Below are positions 1 to 12,000 of a DNA stretch of 35,028 bases, piece by piece; within the stretch, counting starts at the first letter, position 1; each line of letters opens with the position of its first letter. The stretch is from positions 1-35,028 of the forward strand of contig CAJNOQ010001171.1 in NCBI GenBank assembly GCA_905250885.1. The letters are read 5' to 3'. The notes beneath the pieces are model-generated. The model saw only the letters and a program-made list of their open reading frames with translations. It made no database searches and was not told the origin of the DNA. This DNA comes from Didymodactylos carnosus (lineage: Eukaryota > Rotifera > Eurotatoria > Philodinida > Philodinidae). The position numbers and the translations under genes were made by a program.

Positions 1-352
1 CACTTTTCCCGTATTTTCAAGCAGTTTTTTGAGACATTGACCTTTCTACGGATTTTTTTCGTATAAAAAGTGACATTGAAAAAAAACGGGCTCTCACAGT
101 GTCTGCAGTTTTTGACGCTCTTTCAAACACAAAAAAGAAATCTATAAGTTCGATGAAGTTCCACAGAGAAATCTTGAAAATAAAAAGTGCTATTTTTGAC
201 CATTTTTTGGCCATTATCTCGCTGATGCGTCGTAGGATCGGGCTGAAAATTTAATCATAGCGTATCTATCATAGCCCCAACATATCCTGAAAATTTCATG
301 CGATTCTTACGAGCCGGGGCTGAGATCGATTTTTGAGGGGGGGGAGGCCTTA

Positions 353-600
353 AGAATTGCTTAGACTTGTAGAACATCTCATTTTGTAGACAAATGTTTG
401 TTCTACGCATTTGTACGAAGGGTTGAAAAAGAGAAGCGATTTTAACGAATTACTGAAAAGACACGAACAGTTATATAACTGGTGATCAGTTATCTCGAAT
501 GCTTTTATTACAATTAACTTTAGACTTTTTTTGTTTCAACAAATATGTAGAACAAACATTTGTCTACAAAATGAGATGTTCCGCAAGTTTGAGCGATTCT
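353..600. repeat. Inverted-repeat element, about 54-bp arms
   Basis: The arm at 353-406 is matched in reverse complement by 547-600. The inner 35 bases (372-406 against 547-581) are identical and the outer parts carry about five changes. The spacer is about 140 bp and contains the palindrome CAGTTATATAACTG near 468-481; the same palindrome recurs at about 643-656. The size and form suit a MITE or foldback element. I could not define a target-site duplication. A diverged single copy of the arm lies at about 11475-11515. Confidence 0.75.
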
Positions 601-1670
601 CAGTAACCGCGTGTCAACAATTTTCCTGGATGCTCTAATATCAGTTATATAACTGATGCATGTCTACATGGTATCATGTCTTTTATGCAAAAAGGAATTC
701 GACGACTAGAGACCTGTTCTCGTTACTTAGAAAAGAAGATGTCTGTATGATTATCTCCGTCAACACAGTAACATTCGAGCTCCTGTATTTCACATATTTC
801 ACGAAAAATATCCTATAATGATCCTTATTGAATGTATGTTCTCGAGTAATAATATATAGTGCAAAAGGTTAGTGAAAGACTATATTAACAAGAAGAACGA
901 ATTGTGAACTTTCTAGTCGACTTGGAAACTTGACGAGAATAGTAAGCAGAAGAGTGCGTACAGAAATTATATATACATTCATGTATTGTTACATAACTAA
1001 TGTTGTTCGAGCAGTTTATGAATGCTATATTACTTAGAGATTAATTACTTTTATAAACTATCTTATATGCGAAACAACAATGAATTTATGGTTGAAGCAT
1101 GTATTTGTAATCTCATTATCCCAGATGAGAAAATATGAAAGCGTTCGTATAAATGCATGATAGAATGTATCGCACATCATATACTCTCAACTTTACATGC
1201 AAGATAGAATTACTATTATGGTAAACTGATATCAACTTGAAAAGTTTTGAAATTCGGAATAATGATAGCGGTTTCCTGTAACATTTATGTAAATATAGTA
1301 TTTATAAGAAATACAAGTTTTTGGAATATATCTGGGATGACAGAAGTCTGCTATGCCTCTAGTGAACAGAATTCTTCTTGTAAATCAGACAAAAATAGCC
1401 AGTTGAGACAATGACATATATGAGCATGTACATGTACTGATTTACTGCATCTCTTTCCCAATATCCTAACTAGTTAAAATTGACTTTTTATTTAGCAATG
1501 CTAAGTGTTGCAAAGAATTCTTTCCGATACTGAATCGTAGAACTATAACTTTTTTTGTTCGAAAGAGAAAAGAAACTGCGTCGACTAGTATAAGTAGATT
1601 GAATTAGGCTGAGGTTTTTCTCAAAAATTCAAGTTTTCTGAAAGCCTTCCGTAGTTTTCCATCATACTGT

Positions 1671-1700
1671 ATCTTAAGGCATCTTAAGGCATCGTAAGGC
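1671..1700. repeat. Three-unit tandem repeat of 10 bp
   Basis: Three consecutive copies of ATCTTAAGGC are visible, the third with one change (ATCGTAAGGC). It is a minor local duplication with no evident function. Confidence 0.8.
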
Positions 1701-1835
1701 ATGATCGTTCACGTAGCTAACGTTCATTAATTCTTAACGAAAAAGTTTGATGATTACGTTTCTAGATCGATGTTAACGTGAAGCAATGCTACTGTTTCAA
1801 ATACATTCATTGCACGATTATATAAACGATAGAGT

Positions 1836-2387
1836 TTATTCGGTATAAACAAAATAAACTGTTACCACCAGATGGATATCTCCCACTTTGTAGTTAACGG
1901 TCACCGATCCATCCGTTGTTTTATCCCAGAGACACCGTGATGCACAAATAAGGCCTTGTTTTGAAATATCTTGTCCACCTGTGATTATTACCACTAATTT
2001 ATATCTCGAATAAGTCACATCTCGAATGCATTTTTTCAATTGTACAGTTAAATCTTTAATTAATTCTAAACATAAATTTGGATCATATTGAATAGTTTGT
2101 GGAACAAGCTTTAGTTCACTATTAATTATTTTTCGCACACGAATTGTATCAAATTTTTTATTTCTCTCTGGTACAAGACAATAGGATTGATCATTTTTTA
2201 TTCTTGAGGGTGCATCATATTGTTGATAACTTGGTTGACGACGCCTTACTGGCACAGTTAACAATTGTTGTTGCTGTTGATCCCCGAATGTATTATCATA
2301 AATCGATCGTGATATACGTCTTGATGATTGAAAAGTTGGATTTGTTGTTAAACGTTTTGTTAAGTCAAAAGGATAGGTAGACGACAT
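1836..2387 (-). CDS. Tctex1-domain dynein light chain family protein
   Basis: This single-exon gene encodes 183 aa. The first 80 or so residues are polar with a short polyQ run. From about residue 85 to the end the sequence follows the Tctex1 domain: a helical part (LELIKDLTVQLKKCI), then the strands YKLVVIITGG and ASRCLWD, which match the family pattern YK(L/Y)VVQ...G and ASRCLWD, and the C-terminal edge strand LVVTVYFVYTE. Known family members are dimeric light chains of cytoplasmic or axonemal dynein; those with a long N-terminal tail resemble TCTEX1D/DYNLT4-5 more than DYNLT1. The exact orthologue is not clear. The stop codon lies inside a GAATAAA sequence, so the polyadenylation signal may overlap the end of the gene. 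No intron is seen, unlike most neighbours. Confidence 0.85.
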   Translation of the reverse strand: MSSTYPFDLTKRLTTNPTFQSSRRISRSIYDNTFGDQQQQQLLTVPVRRRQPSYQQYDAPSRIKNDQSYCLVPERNKKFDTIRVRKIINSELKLVPQTIQYDPNLCLELIKDLTVQLKKCIRDVTYSRYKLVVIITGGQDISKQGLICASRCLWDKTTDGSVTVNYKVGDIHLVVTVYFVYTE

Positions 2388-3450
2388 TTTATTATTTAAG
2401 CGATGTATGCTTCAACAAGGTTCAAGTACTTCATTATGAAATAAGATATGACCAGAGGAAAAAATCATATTTTTTTCTTCTTTGTTGTCGTTCTTTAACA
2501 GTAATAGTACACGGTTATATCTCATATTACTTCTATCGTTCTTTCAGAGTGAACAATCTAAGAGAGTGCGTTTTTTAACATTCTGATTTATCTCTACTAT
2601 ATATATATATATATGCATTTTCTCGTTCCATTCATTCATCCGTTGTGCTGTTGTTAAGTAAGAATTTTTCAATCTTCGGTTACACACAGTAGAGAAAAAA
2701 AAAGAAGAAAAAGCAGAAACGATATGTAAAATGTTTGAATTTAAAAAACTTAAGACGAGTAGTGGTGATAGTATACACACACAGAAATATAAAAAAGAGA
2801 GAGAAAGAAAGAAAACACAATAGGTAGTAAACGGCTACAAGTTATTTCAGAACAAGTAATATTTTACTGTGTTTCTCATTGCACTGGGAAACAACTAAAC
2901 TAAGGATAGACCAATCTGAGTCCGGACAGGAATATGTCTAAATTGACTCGAACGAAGACTTATCATACTATATGCATTCTAAGAATTCTTAAAGCTGACA
3001 CTGTGCCTAACGCAACCTGCCAGGTTTGCCTGCAAGTACATATCTCAAGCAATCCTTCTAGAGGTGCTCGAGGAGCGAAGAGTAAACGTCTATTTTTAGA
3101 CTAAAGAGAGTGTCTAAAGTACTAAATTAGATTTTTGTTTACCGTTTGATTTGCCTGGATACTTAAGTTTCTATAGAAAGAATGCTAAATCTATCTGTTG
3201 ATGTAATTAATGTAAATAGAAGTTTATAACGTCGTCAGATTCACATGTCGATCATAATCTTTTGGCATCGGATGAAAACAATCTAATTTATCAGGTTACT
3301 CAATATTAAATTGCTCTAATTTCATGTTTTAGAAAGATGACTTGATTGCACTCATAGATATCATACGATATATAGATCAGTGATCGACGAATTAACAACT
3401 GGTATTTCACTCGATTCAAGCAAGTATCATCCTCACCAACAAACATTAAA
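2388..3450. other. Intergenic region between divergent genes
   Basis: This is the shared upstream region of the Tctex1 gene (minus) and the PACT gene (plus). It holds a TA microsatellite at 2598-2614 and purine-rich runs near 2790-2818. No X-box-like site or coding exon was found. A TAG at 3373-3375 closes the reading frame upstream of the PACT start codon. Confidence 0.5.
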
Positions 3451-4890
3451 ATGTCGAGAGAAAATTCATCATCAACTAGTACGGCAATAACGATTGATTG
3501 GAAAGGAAAATGTGAACAATTAGAATTTGAACATCAATTAGAAATTGAACGTATTCGTACACATTATGAACATGAGTTGAAAGATAAAATTACAGGTTTG
3601 TTTAGACGCATTAGACGTATATAGATCTACAATATCATGGTTGGTTTTTTTTGCTGTAGATATCAGCTCTCAACTGAAACATGAATATGATTATCGTTTA
3701 AATGAATTAAGTCGACATTATGAACAACAACAACAGCAACAACAACAACAACAGAACTTGATTTTAAATAGTACATTGCCATATGACAATACTATCGATG
3801 AACAAATTAGTGAACAATTGCGTATAGCTCAACAATACGAAAATGACGAACAAAAAATAATTAATAATTTTTATCTTCTTCAACAACAGCAATTGACCGA
3901 CGAAAATGATAATATTGATATTGAAAATTTAAAACATTTAGTTAGTAAATTGCATACGGAAGGTACGTATTTATACGAGTAATTATCGTATTCTATATTG
4001 AAATATCTTTTTTATTCAATTTAGGCGTTCAAGTATTGACATTGAGTGAATTATTATTATTACAATTAAATGGTGTCCATTTCCCAGAATCGATAAAACA
4101 ATTATACGACGAAAATAATTCATTAAGAGAGTTGATTAGCAATTTCAATATTAATAATATTAGTGCAGTTGAAAATGATAATTGGCGATCAACATTAATT
4201 CGTTGTTTAGTTGATATTTTCTCCAATGAACAACAATATCGATTAAATAATCTATCTATGAATAATAGTGATAATGAGAAATCAAAACAATTAGAACAAG
4301 AAATCCATCATATGTGTAATTATCAAAAAGATGCTCTTGATAAATTATTTAGTCAAGAACGTCTATCACTTATTAAAGAATTGAATGATACTAAACAACA
4401 ATTATTCTATATACGAGAACAATTTAAACTAATACAACAAAATTTAAGACATGATCTACGGTTTAATGATCAAAATAAACGTTTGATATTGTCAACATCG
4501 TATGATGATGATATTAATTCATTTATTTATGATAAAAAAATACCGTATGAATATCAAAAACGTATACTAAAACTTTATTTTAAATATTTAAAAGCGGAAA
4601 GTTATCGTAAAGCACTCATCTATCAGAAACGTTATCTAATAATTTTATTATCGGGTTATGAAGATACCGAAAAATATGCACTAAATGAAATTCTACGTTT
4701 AAAACAAAATTTAACAATTCCAACATCTTCGGCATTAAGATATGGAAAATATCAACAACAGACAAAATCTTATTCGAGGAAAACAAATAATCTTTTATTT
4801 CTATTTCGATCGCGTGTAAGAGCTGTTATTGCTATCATACGAATGAAGTATCTTCTTAACAAATGGAGACAAAGATTAGCCTTATGTTAA
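3451..4890 (+). CDS. Short PACT-domain (pericentrin/AKAP450-like) coiled-coil protein
   Basis: My model has three exons, 3451-3595, 3660-3962 and 4025-4890, joined by 64- and 62-nt GT-AG introns, giving 437 aa. Residues 1-320 are mostly charged, Q/E/N-rich helical sequence with a polyQ run near residue 75, as expected for coiled coil. Residues about 327-433 match the PACT domain: YFKYLKAESYRKALIYQKRY, then FRSRVRAVIAIIRMKYLLNKW, close to the family motifs AESFRKALIYQKKYL and FR.AVR..IAI.RMKFL..RW. PACT domains anchor pericentrin, AKAP9 and Drosophila PLP to centrioles and bind calmodulin, so a centrosomal or basal-body role is inferred. Known PACT proteins usually exceed 1500-3000 aa; this one is far shorter. 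Unseen 5' exons cannot be excluded, but the ATG is preceded by an in-frame stop. Confidence 0.85.
3596..3659 (+). other. Representative short intron (64 nt) of the PACT gene
   Basis: Donor GTTTGT and acceptor TTGCTGTAG bound a 64-nt intron that restores the frame between the two coiled-coil exons. Most introns in the window are 55-70 nt, which sets the scale for judging doubtful exons. Confidence 0.85.
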
Positions 4891-7185
4891 TACATTCGGA
4901 GTTATTTTTTGAATATCTTGTGAAACTCCAACATCATCGTATTATACTAATAGGAAGAAGTGAAAGTTTTGCGTGAAAACATGCACCCTCTATTCCACCT
5001 GTTTTTACGAGCAGATAATTGAGTCTTCCATGGAAAAAGTACACAGTATCGTGTTGTAAATTTTCCTCGGTTACAGATGTTGTAGTTTGTTAAAGAACGA
5101 TTTCGTTTCCATTCTTGTATTAATTAGAATATACGATTATTAGCATGTTGTACGTCACATATAATACACATAATAGAAATTGCTGTTGTAGATAGTATAC
5201 ATCAAAGTTTCACGTTTACACCCGAAGAATCTGGTTTATATACACATTATTCACTGATTTGAGTCGTCACACATATCACATTGCTCACAACACAAGGGTA
5301 CTAATGAATAGACACAAACCTTTTTATTTGCGTTTAATTCATTTTAGGCCTTTTTGAATAATTGAACGTTTGTAACAAGGAACATTATCTTTTTGTATGA
5401 CTGTAATGATAATAAAAAACTCAAACATTTTTATTTACTAAGTTAGAAATTTTATTCGATTCTCATTTAACATCCAAACAACGGAAAACTAATGTACATT
5501 AGTTGTGTTTCATATACATTATTATGTCGAGAGACATTATATGTTTTTGCTAGGCATTTGTGCCTTTTTGGATGATCATCGTTTTTACGAAATGTGCACG
5601 ACATGATCTAGAAAATGACGCTATGTAGAAAAGCTGTGAGAACGATAGGTGGCTCTCTGAGTACCGAAGAATGACCATTGTGTGTTCTTTTTCCAAAATT
5701 TGCTTTGGATCCGGCGCCACAGGATTCGAAAAGTGAAAGAAAATTGACTTAAAAATTTTTCATATATTCATTAACAATTTGTTGTCCGGCACCATTTGTT
5801 CTTGAGAGGAACTATAATTCTCTCTCTCTCTCTCTCTCTCTCTTCCTTTTTCTTCTGTTCTTCAAGTCTATGTGGTTGATATTAAAAAAATGAGTCATTG
5901 TTATTCCTAACCTTTACGTGCACTGAGGTGGTAAACAATTATGGAGTAATAAGCAAACTGATGGAAACGTCCGTAGTTAATTCTTCTACTAGTGTTTGCA
6001 CTAAATTTTACACGAATTCTTATTGAAGAATGTCAGTTTCTTGATGAAAGTAAATCATGCATAGTTATCAGGTTAGGGACTCACTTATCTTATCTGGTAT
6101 AAGAAAGAGGATTAATACGAGCGAAATTTTGGCAAGAACCTGAATAGACAGAAGATCAGCTGAAGATTCATTTTTGAGCAAACACGGAGGCGGGAGCTGT
6201 GTCAAAGTCTAAAGTATATATAAAAGGCCTTGTCTTATAAAAAATTCTGGGGTTTGTTGTAGATGAGAAATATATGGACGTTGCCATAGGCACACAGTGG
6301 GCATCCAGTAGAACATTTAGCCAAAAATGAAAAGTACACTTTTCCAAAATTCAAATAGTGTCATGTATGGTTCAGCTGACAAGTGAATGATGTAAAAATT
6401 TTTACTCCAAATGCACACTCATTTTCGGAAAACCATAATCTCCAAAAAATGCCTCAAAAGTAGCGATCTCTGAGAAAAACAGCTTTTTCTAGTAGACTAA
6501 CTGGTCTAACGTTTAAAAACTTTACATCTTCTGAATCTACACATCCTCCTTTACAAAACTGGAGAAAATGTATCGTCCCTACGCCTGTTAAATCAGAGAG
6601 AAAAAATTCGACTTCCAGACTAAGTCTCTTTCGTAAGAGATTGTCATCTAATAATGATTTTTCCCCCTTCTCCTCCAATCTGACTCAAAACTACACAAAA
6701 ATGTTCGCCGTCACATCCTCTATTTATTCACAATGTACAAAAATGCAAATATTTATCTAACAAGAGATACAGATTTTGCAATGTAGAATCCTTTTTTTTA
6801 AGCCCAGAATCGTTTGTATAGTAATGCGATATTCGAAATCAGCTCGCAAAACTGTATCGAATGATGTATAATTAATTGGTTTTACAAATCAAATATTTTT
6901 GGACGAAAATTCAGGGGAAGGGTTTCCCTAAGAGAATTTTTATCAGAAAAAAACTTTTTTTAAAATTCCACTTTTTTTACGTGTATTAATATCTGACACA
7001 TAATAAGACTATATTATGCGAAAATAATCATTTTTTAACTCAAAAAAGCAGATGTCCGCCTGCTCTATGACAAAATGCCCACTGTGAAGCACATACAAAC
7101 CTATAGGGTATATACGATTGAAGACAAAATATGAAATTTGAATTCTAATACAAAGCTATTGAAAAATCGTAAGACAATTTTGTTT
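4891..7185. other. Intergenic, AT-rich, with a TC microsatellite and one element
   Basis: No gene is supported. It contains a (TC)n run at about 5819-5843 and the inverted-ended element at 6293-7086. The nearest AATAAA downstream of the PACT gene that I saw lies around 5410, which would imply a 3' UTR of about 500 nt. Confidence 0.5.
6293..7086. mobile_element. Possible 794-bp non-autonomous DNA element with CACAGTGGGCA ends
   Basis: The left end reads CACAGTGGGCA (6293-6303) and the right end is its perfect reverse complement (7076-7086). The five flanking bases are AGGCA on the left and AAGCA on the right, a possible 5-bp target duplication with one mismatch. No transposase frame is evident inside. 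The right-end 40 bases are about 80 percent matched by the reverse complement of 15297-15331, so these ends belong to a family. An internal motif at about 6827-6870 is also dispersed elsewhere in the window. The superfamily is not determined. Confidence 0.5.
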
Positions 7186-7697
7186 TTATGCAGGACATAC
7201 CTTTGGCTGATGCAATTTTGCATAGTCGATAGTGATATTGGTTATTATATCATATAAGACTTGCCTTGGAATAAGGATGACCGTCAGTATGTATAAAATG
7301 AAGCGTTAATCTTGTCATCAACAAATCGTAATAATTCTTTTGAATTCCACACATTACACAGATTTGATTCATTTCGATTATGGGGTAACAATATCCGTGT
7401 AAATCGAGAAGTGCATAAGATCCCAAATCAGAATGATGTTCGATAAATGCTGAAATAAAATGTGGTACAAATATCATATTCTTATCGACAATAAATAGTA
7501 AAATCATTGTTCATCAAACTAAATAGACTACGACGAATAACATAATAATAATTTTCAATAGAATGATTAAGTTTAATTGAAAATTAGAGCATATACTTTT
7601 ACCTTCAGCTTGTCGATCATAATTATTGTTCCAAATCATTATCTCAATATTTCTATCAAAATCTTGTTTATTCAAAAGAGCATCCAAAATAATGTTA
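7186..7697 (-). CDS. Doubtful partial gene of unknown function (3' exons)
   Basis: Three putative exons read consistently on the minus strand: 7697-7603, 7449-7265 and 7206-7186. They encode about 100 residues ending SKPKVCPA. The first intron (153 nt) has donor GTAAAA and acceptor TTTATTTCAG. The second (58 nt) starts with AAG|GCAAGT, the consensus of GC-AG introns. Without the GC donor the frame runs into a stop after seven further bases of exon sequence. I found no convincing upstream exons or start codon, and I do not recognise the protein. It may be a real 3' end, a remnant or chance. Confidence 0.35.
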
Positions 7698-8769
7698 CTG
7701 ATACATTTTTATGTATACAGAAAAATTGTATGAATCAAAAGTAGAATGACTCTATGAACAACTCAAATATATCACACTTGAATTATGAAACAATTATGTA
7801 TGGTATATTCACTAAGTGTGGTATTCCTATTCATTATACGAAAAAATAGTAAAATCTTAAATCAATAGAATTTTTTATTTTGATGTGGCGGTTGACGAGT
7901 TAAAAATTGTCACTCAAGCATGATGTTTTCATAGATGAAGCATGGTGAAGCTCTACTGTTAGAAGTGGATTTTTAACGATGATATCTTGCTTCATTTACG
8001 TCTTTTTATACTTCAAATGTCGAAACTTTTTTTAGTGAATTTTGTTCTCTATTATTCATATATATTTCAAAATTTTTTTGAAAAAATTTTAGTAGATATT
8101 TCGTGTTTAGATCGGATTCAAAGAGTCATGTCTTTTGTGATTACATTGTATCGATTGTGTTTCTCTATCCCTCGATAATAATGGGGTATATCTCTCTTTC
8201 GGTGGTAAGGGAAAAAATTAAAATGTCTCTGTTTCAAATAAAATAGCTTCTAACAATGAGCCATATTCACATCTTGATGATGGCGCTATATGTTGGCCGT
8301 CAAACGACTTGAAAATTGATGGTATAGGAGATATATGTGATATGCAGCATATGCGTTCTGTTTTTCTCTCTATCATAAGAAATAGATTTTTTTTCTATCG
8401 TCATTCACAGAATACAGAATATATATATATATAGAGCTATATATACGCGTCACATCATCAGGATGTTAATATGAGCCATTGACTCTCTGTTCTCACACTC
8501 TTTTTAGAAAAATTGACTCGGTATCTTATATGTTTTATGATAAAAACATGATTCTTGCGTAGAACGGCAGAGAAAAGTTTGGAGATCAACCAAAACAAAA
8601 AGAACAATAAATATATTTTTTTCTGGTCCTTCTGAAAAATAGTTAATAAGTGCTAATCAATGCTAATTATTCTGAAGAACTTTATATGTGAATATAATTG
8701 TATATGAAGTCAAGACAATGATATCTTTTTTTCATTTCTTACATAATGGTGCCATTACATGTGATCTTT
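7698..8769. other. Intergenic AT-rich stretch
   Basis: No coding frame with plausible composition was found. A TA-rich run lies near 8419-8432. Nothing else stands out. Confidence 0.5.
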
Positions 8770-9015
8770 CTATAGCTGTGCAGGTGTGAGCATACAATAA
8801 GAGAGCACTTCTGTATCTGGGCCAGGAGCACTTTTTTTAAATTCTTTTGTTTGATATGTAACCTTGTAATAATAATACAATGAAATATTTGTATTTTTTT
8901 TAAAATAAATGCGGCGTTTTACCTCACATAGACATATAGAATAGCCTAATATGTTGTCCATAACATTTTGTGTAAAACGAGATACTTCTTCGCTTTTTGC
9001 GTTACTGTCATTCAT
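8770..9015 (-). CDS. Possible small two-exon gene, unknown function
   Basis: Starting at the ATG at 9015, the frame reads through 8923, is joined by a 60-nt GT-AG intron (8863-8922, donor GTAAAA, acceptor ATTACAAG), and continues from 8862 to a TAG at 8770. It would encode about 61 aa beginning MNDSNAKSEEVSRFT and ending CMLTPAQL. The intron length is typical of this genome, and the amino-acid composition is more balanced than the AT-driven frames around it. A splice acceptor (TTTTCTTAG) just upstream suggests this could instead be the 3' end of a longer gene. I recognise no domain. Confidence 0.35.
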   Translation of the reverse strand: MNDSNAKSEEVSRFTQNVMDNILGYSICLCEVKRRIYFKKNTNISLYYYYKVTYQTKEFKKSAPGPDTEVLSYCMLTPAQL

Positions 9016-9020
9016 TACTT

Positions 9021-12000
9021 CTAAGAAAAATAACATCTTGAAAATTCACTTATTTTCTACGGGAAAAAGGGCAGCCTTGAACAAGATTTTGCACAATAGA
9101 AGCATTTTCGAAGAAACGTGTAGAACAAAAACTGTTCATCATCAAATTTTATATGGAATGAGCGAGGAAATTTTCGAAATTCTTAAAACTTGAGTTTTAA
9201 ATTCAAAAATACTTTTTTTAAAAATTTAATTTAAAAATCGAGATTTCAAAAATTCTCCCTCTCATCCCATGTAGAATTTGATGCTGAGCAACTTTTGTTC
9301 TCACACTTTTCTTCCGAAATGTTTCTATTATGTAAAATCTTAATCAAGGCTTTCTTAAAAATACTTTATGCACCAAAAATGGATCCGGCGAGTCAAACCT
9401 AATTTTCCCGTCAGACTTGACTCCAAAAAGATGAAAATATTTTTATGGATACATCTCGGCATGCTCTATCGAATGGCAACAGATTCAGGATTTTTTGTTG
9501 AAAAATTAAAATTTTATTAAAATTTTAAAAATGGAGTAAGAAACCGAGACTAAACTAAAAACTTTTTTTCTCAAAAATTACACGTCCAGTAATCGAAATA
9601 TTCTTTACAAAATAGTAGAAAAAGTCGAGTGGGTAGACCTACTCTAAACCTACACTCTAAAAAAAAGAGGATATCTTCAGAAAACTGAAATTGAGTTTTT
9701 CATTTTTTTAGATCCCTATTTGGGACATTTATTTTCCAGAAAACATTATATCGAAAAACACATTTCTGATCTTTGACTTGTTCAAAAATCTGGATCTTAA
9801 ATTTTTCTTTTCAGCAGTCAACTTTTTTTAATCAATAAGATATCTGTGATCATATGTAGAATTATTCTTTTATTTAGTATAGATATTGTCAACTGGAAAC
9901 TTGTACAAGTAGAGAAAACTATGTAACTCACATCCTAATTCAACCGTCATTTGGAACTCATTTGACTCGAGTCAAAATCAGATTCCAAACATTGTAGGTA
10001 CTCGACTGATTGGATTCGAGTCGAATTTTAGAACTCTATTGTTCTGTTCTCGAAGTGTACACATTATTGTACATAAATAGAACTTTTTGAGAATAAGTTT
10101 AAGATTCTATAAGAAAAGATCATGTTCTTTATATATATTAGAAATCGCACAACAAAAGCGGTGATTGAAATATGTGATTTTCTTTTCCTTCAACTTCGAG
10201 ATCTTCAGATAACTTAAAAGAAATATTATGTTTTCCAAATCTTGAAAAACAAACTTTCTGAAAAACTGAAATGAGTGAAAAACTTCTTTTTTTTTTATTG
10301 AAAAATAGAAATTAAGTTCTTTATATTTCAAGGAACTTAAATGAGATCTTCAACTCGTTCTCTGAAAACACGAAGAACGGGTTTTTTTTAGAGTATGCTC
10401 GAGTAAGGTGAGATTTTTTTCTCCAATTGTTCCCATATCAAATAGGTTCAAAATACTTTTTTGTATATTTTCAAGTGTACTCTTGGGTGACTATCGTTTA
10501 GAACAAAGTCATTGTCCTAGAGACGTTTTTCCGAATCTTGATGAAAAATAGCCAAATTTCATTTTTTCTTTGTCTTCATCAGTGAAAATCGACTATACCT
10601 GTTTTTTTATGCACGTATACAATAGAATAATCCTTTGTCTTCATACTGAAAATTCCGAGCTGGGGACTTTAGATTGACAAAATTAGAGATGAATTTACCT
10701 GAGAACTCTAAACTGTGAACTTAAAATAGTAGGTTTTTTCGCCTAACCTAAGAAAAGAAAAAGCTTTTCTATGGCAGAGATTTAACAGCGAAAAAAATTC
10801 TAATTATAGCTGAAAGATAGAACATTTCATGGTCTACAAAATAGCTAATTAACTTTTTACTTCTTATAAGCGATCAGCGAATAAAAGTGTTTTTAAGTTT
10901 AAGAAATGTGTCATGTAGGAGCTCTTTAAAACTTTTTTCTATAATCTCTTATTGTTACATTTCTTACACAAATTTTTCACAGATACTTGTAGAGAATTAA
11001 ATGTCGGATTTTTCGAAAAAAACTTAATTCTAGTAAGTGGAAAAAAGAGACGAGAAAAATGACAAGTACTGAATGGCTCATTTCTTCTGTGTCAACCGTT
11101 AGAGATGCAAATATTAAATAAACGATTTTGTTGACCCTACTAAATCTATGACACGTGTTGATACTTGTATCCTGCAAAGATAGGCAAAAAATGATCACAG
11201 TACAATTTATTAACTATACAGTGCTGTGCAAACTTATAGAAACGATTTGTTTTTGATTTTTTCTTCTCGTCCATAAGTTAAAATTTCTGAAATTAGAATC
11301 TATAGAAAATCGAGTCCCAAGATTCGATCGAAAACTGTTTGTAAATTACTCTATCGAATAGAATAGACATTTTTCTATAACAGACATATTTCTGCTCATT
11401 TTGCTTATTTTGCCGAGGGAGAACCTTTCATAAATTGAATGCAGACTGATGAAAAAGTGTCTTGAAGAGCTCAGGGACATCTCATTTTGTCGAAAAATGT
11501 CTGTTCTACCTGACTAAATTCTTTCAGTTATTTAAATCTTTTTTCAGATTTATTTTAGCAATTATTGGCAAGAAGAAAAACATCAAAAACAAAGTGTTTC
11601 TATAATTTTGCATATAATTCTAAATAAAAATGATGTTAACATGGGTACGATCATTTATATCTGATTTTTAACATGATTTGTCATATATATGAGTATAAAA
11701 AATAATGTTTCAGCATACAATTTATAATAATCAATATTACGAACGGCAATCATTATTCTATATATCGAACTCCTTTCAAAGGTTCTATAAATAAGTCCAA
11801 TTGATGAATAAGTAGTCAAGAAAAAAGTTATGCTTTTGAAATATTTTCTGTGGGTAAACACATATTAACAGAATATAATGAGTAGAAAACTTTTACACAG
11901 GAGTCTATTTTATACAGCGATAGAATATTTTTAAAAACAAAAGTTTATGTAATGAGTATTGAATTTGTAAATTATCATTTGTTTATTCTTCGTTTCTAAA

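Larger units (their letters stand above)
1..1835. other. Gene-free, repeat-bearing stretch
   Basis: I see no supported gene here. The stretch holds the inverted-repeat element at 353-600, a short three-unit tandem repeat at 1671-1700, and AT-rich sequence without consistent coding frames. The opening 350 bases are more GC-rich and read like a piece of an interspersed repeat, but I could not find a second clear copy within the window. Confidence 0.6.

Noticed and set aside
6293-7086. Firm assignment of the CACAGTGGGCA element to Transib
   Set aside because: Only the heptamer-like end agrees; the proposed 5-bp duplication has a mismatch and no transposase is present.
10107-11861. Several 68-74 codon minus-strand frames (10107-10331, 10977-11198, 11655-11861)
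   Set aside because: They are F/K/I/L/Y-rich as expected of AT-rich non-coding DNA and have no flanking splice-consistent exons.
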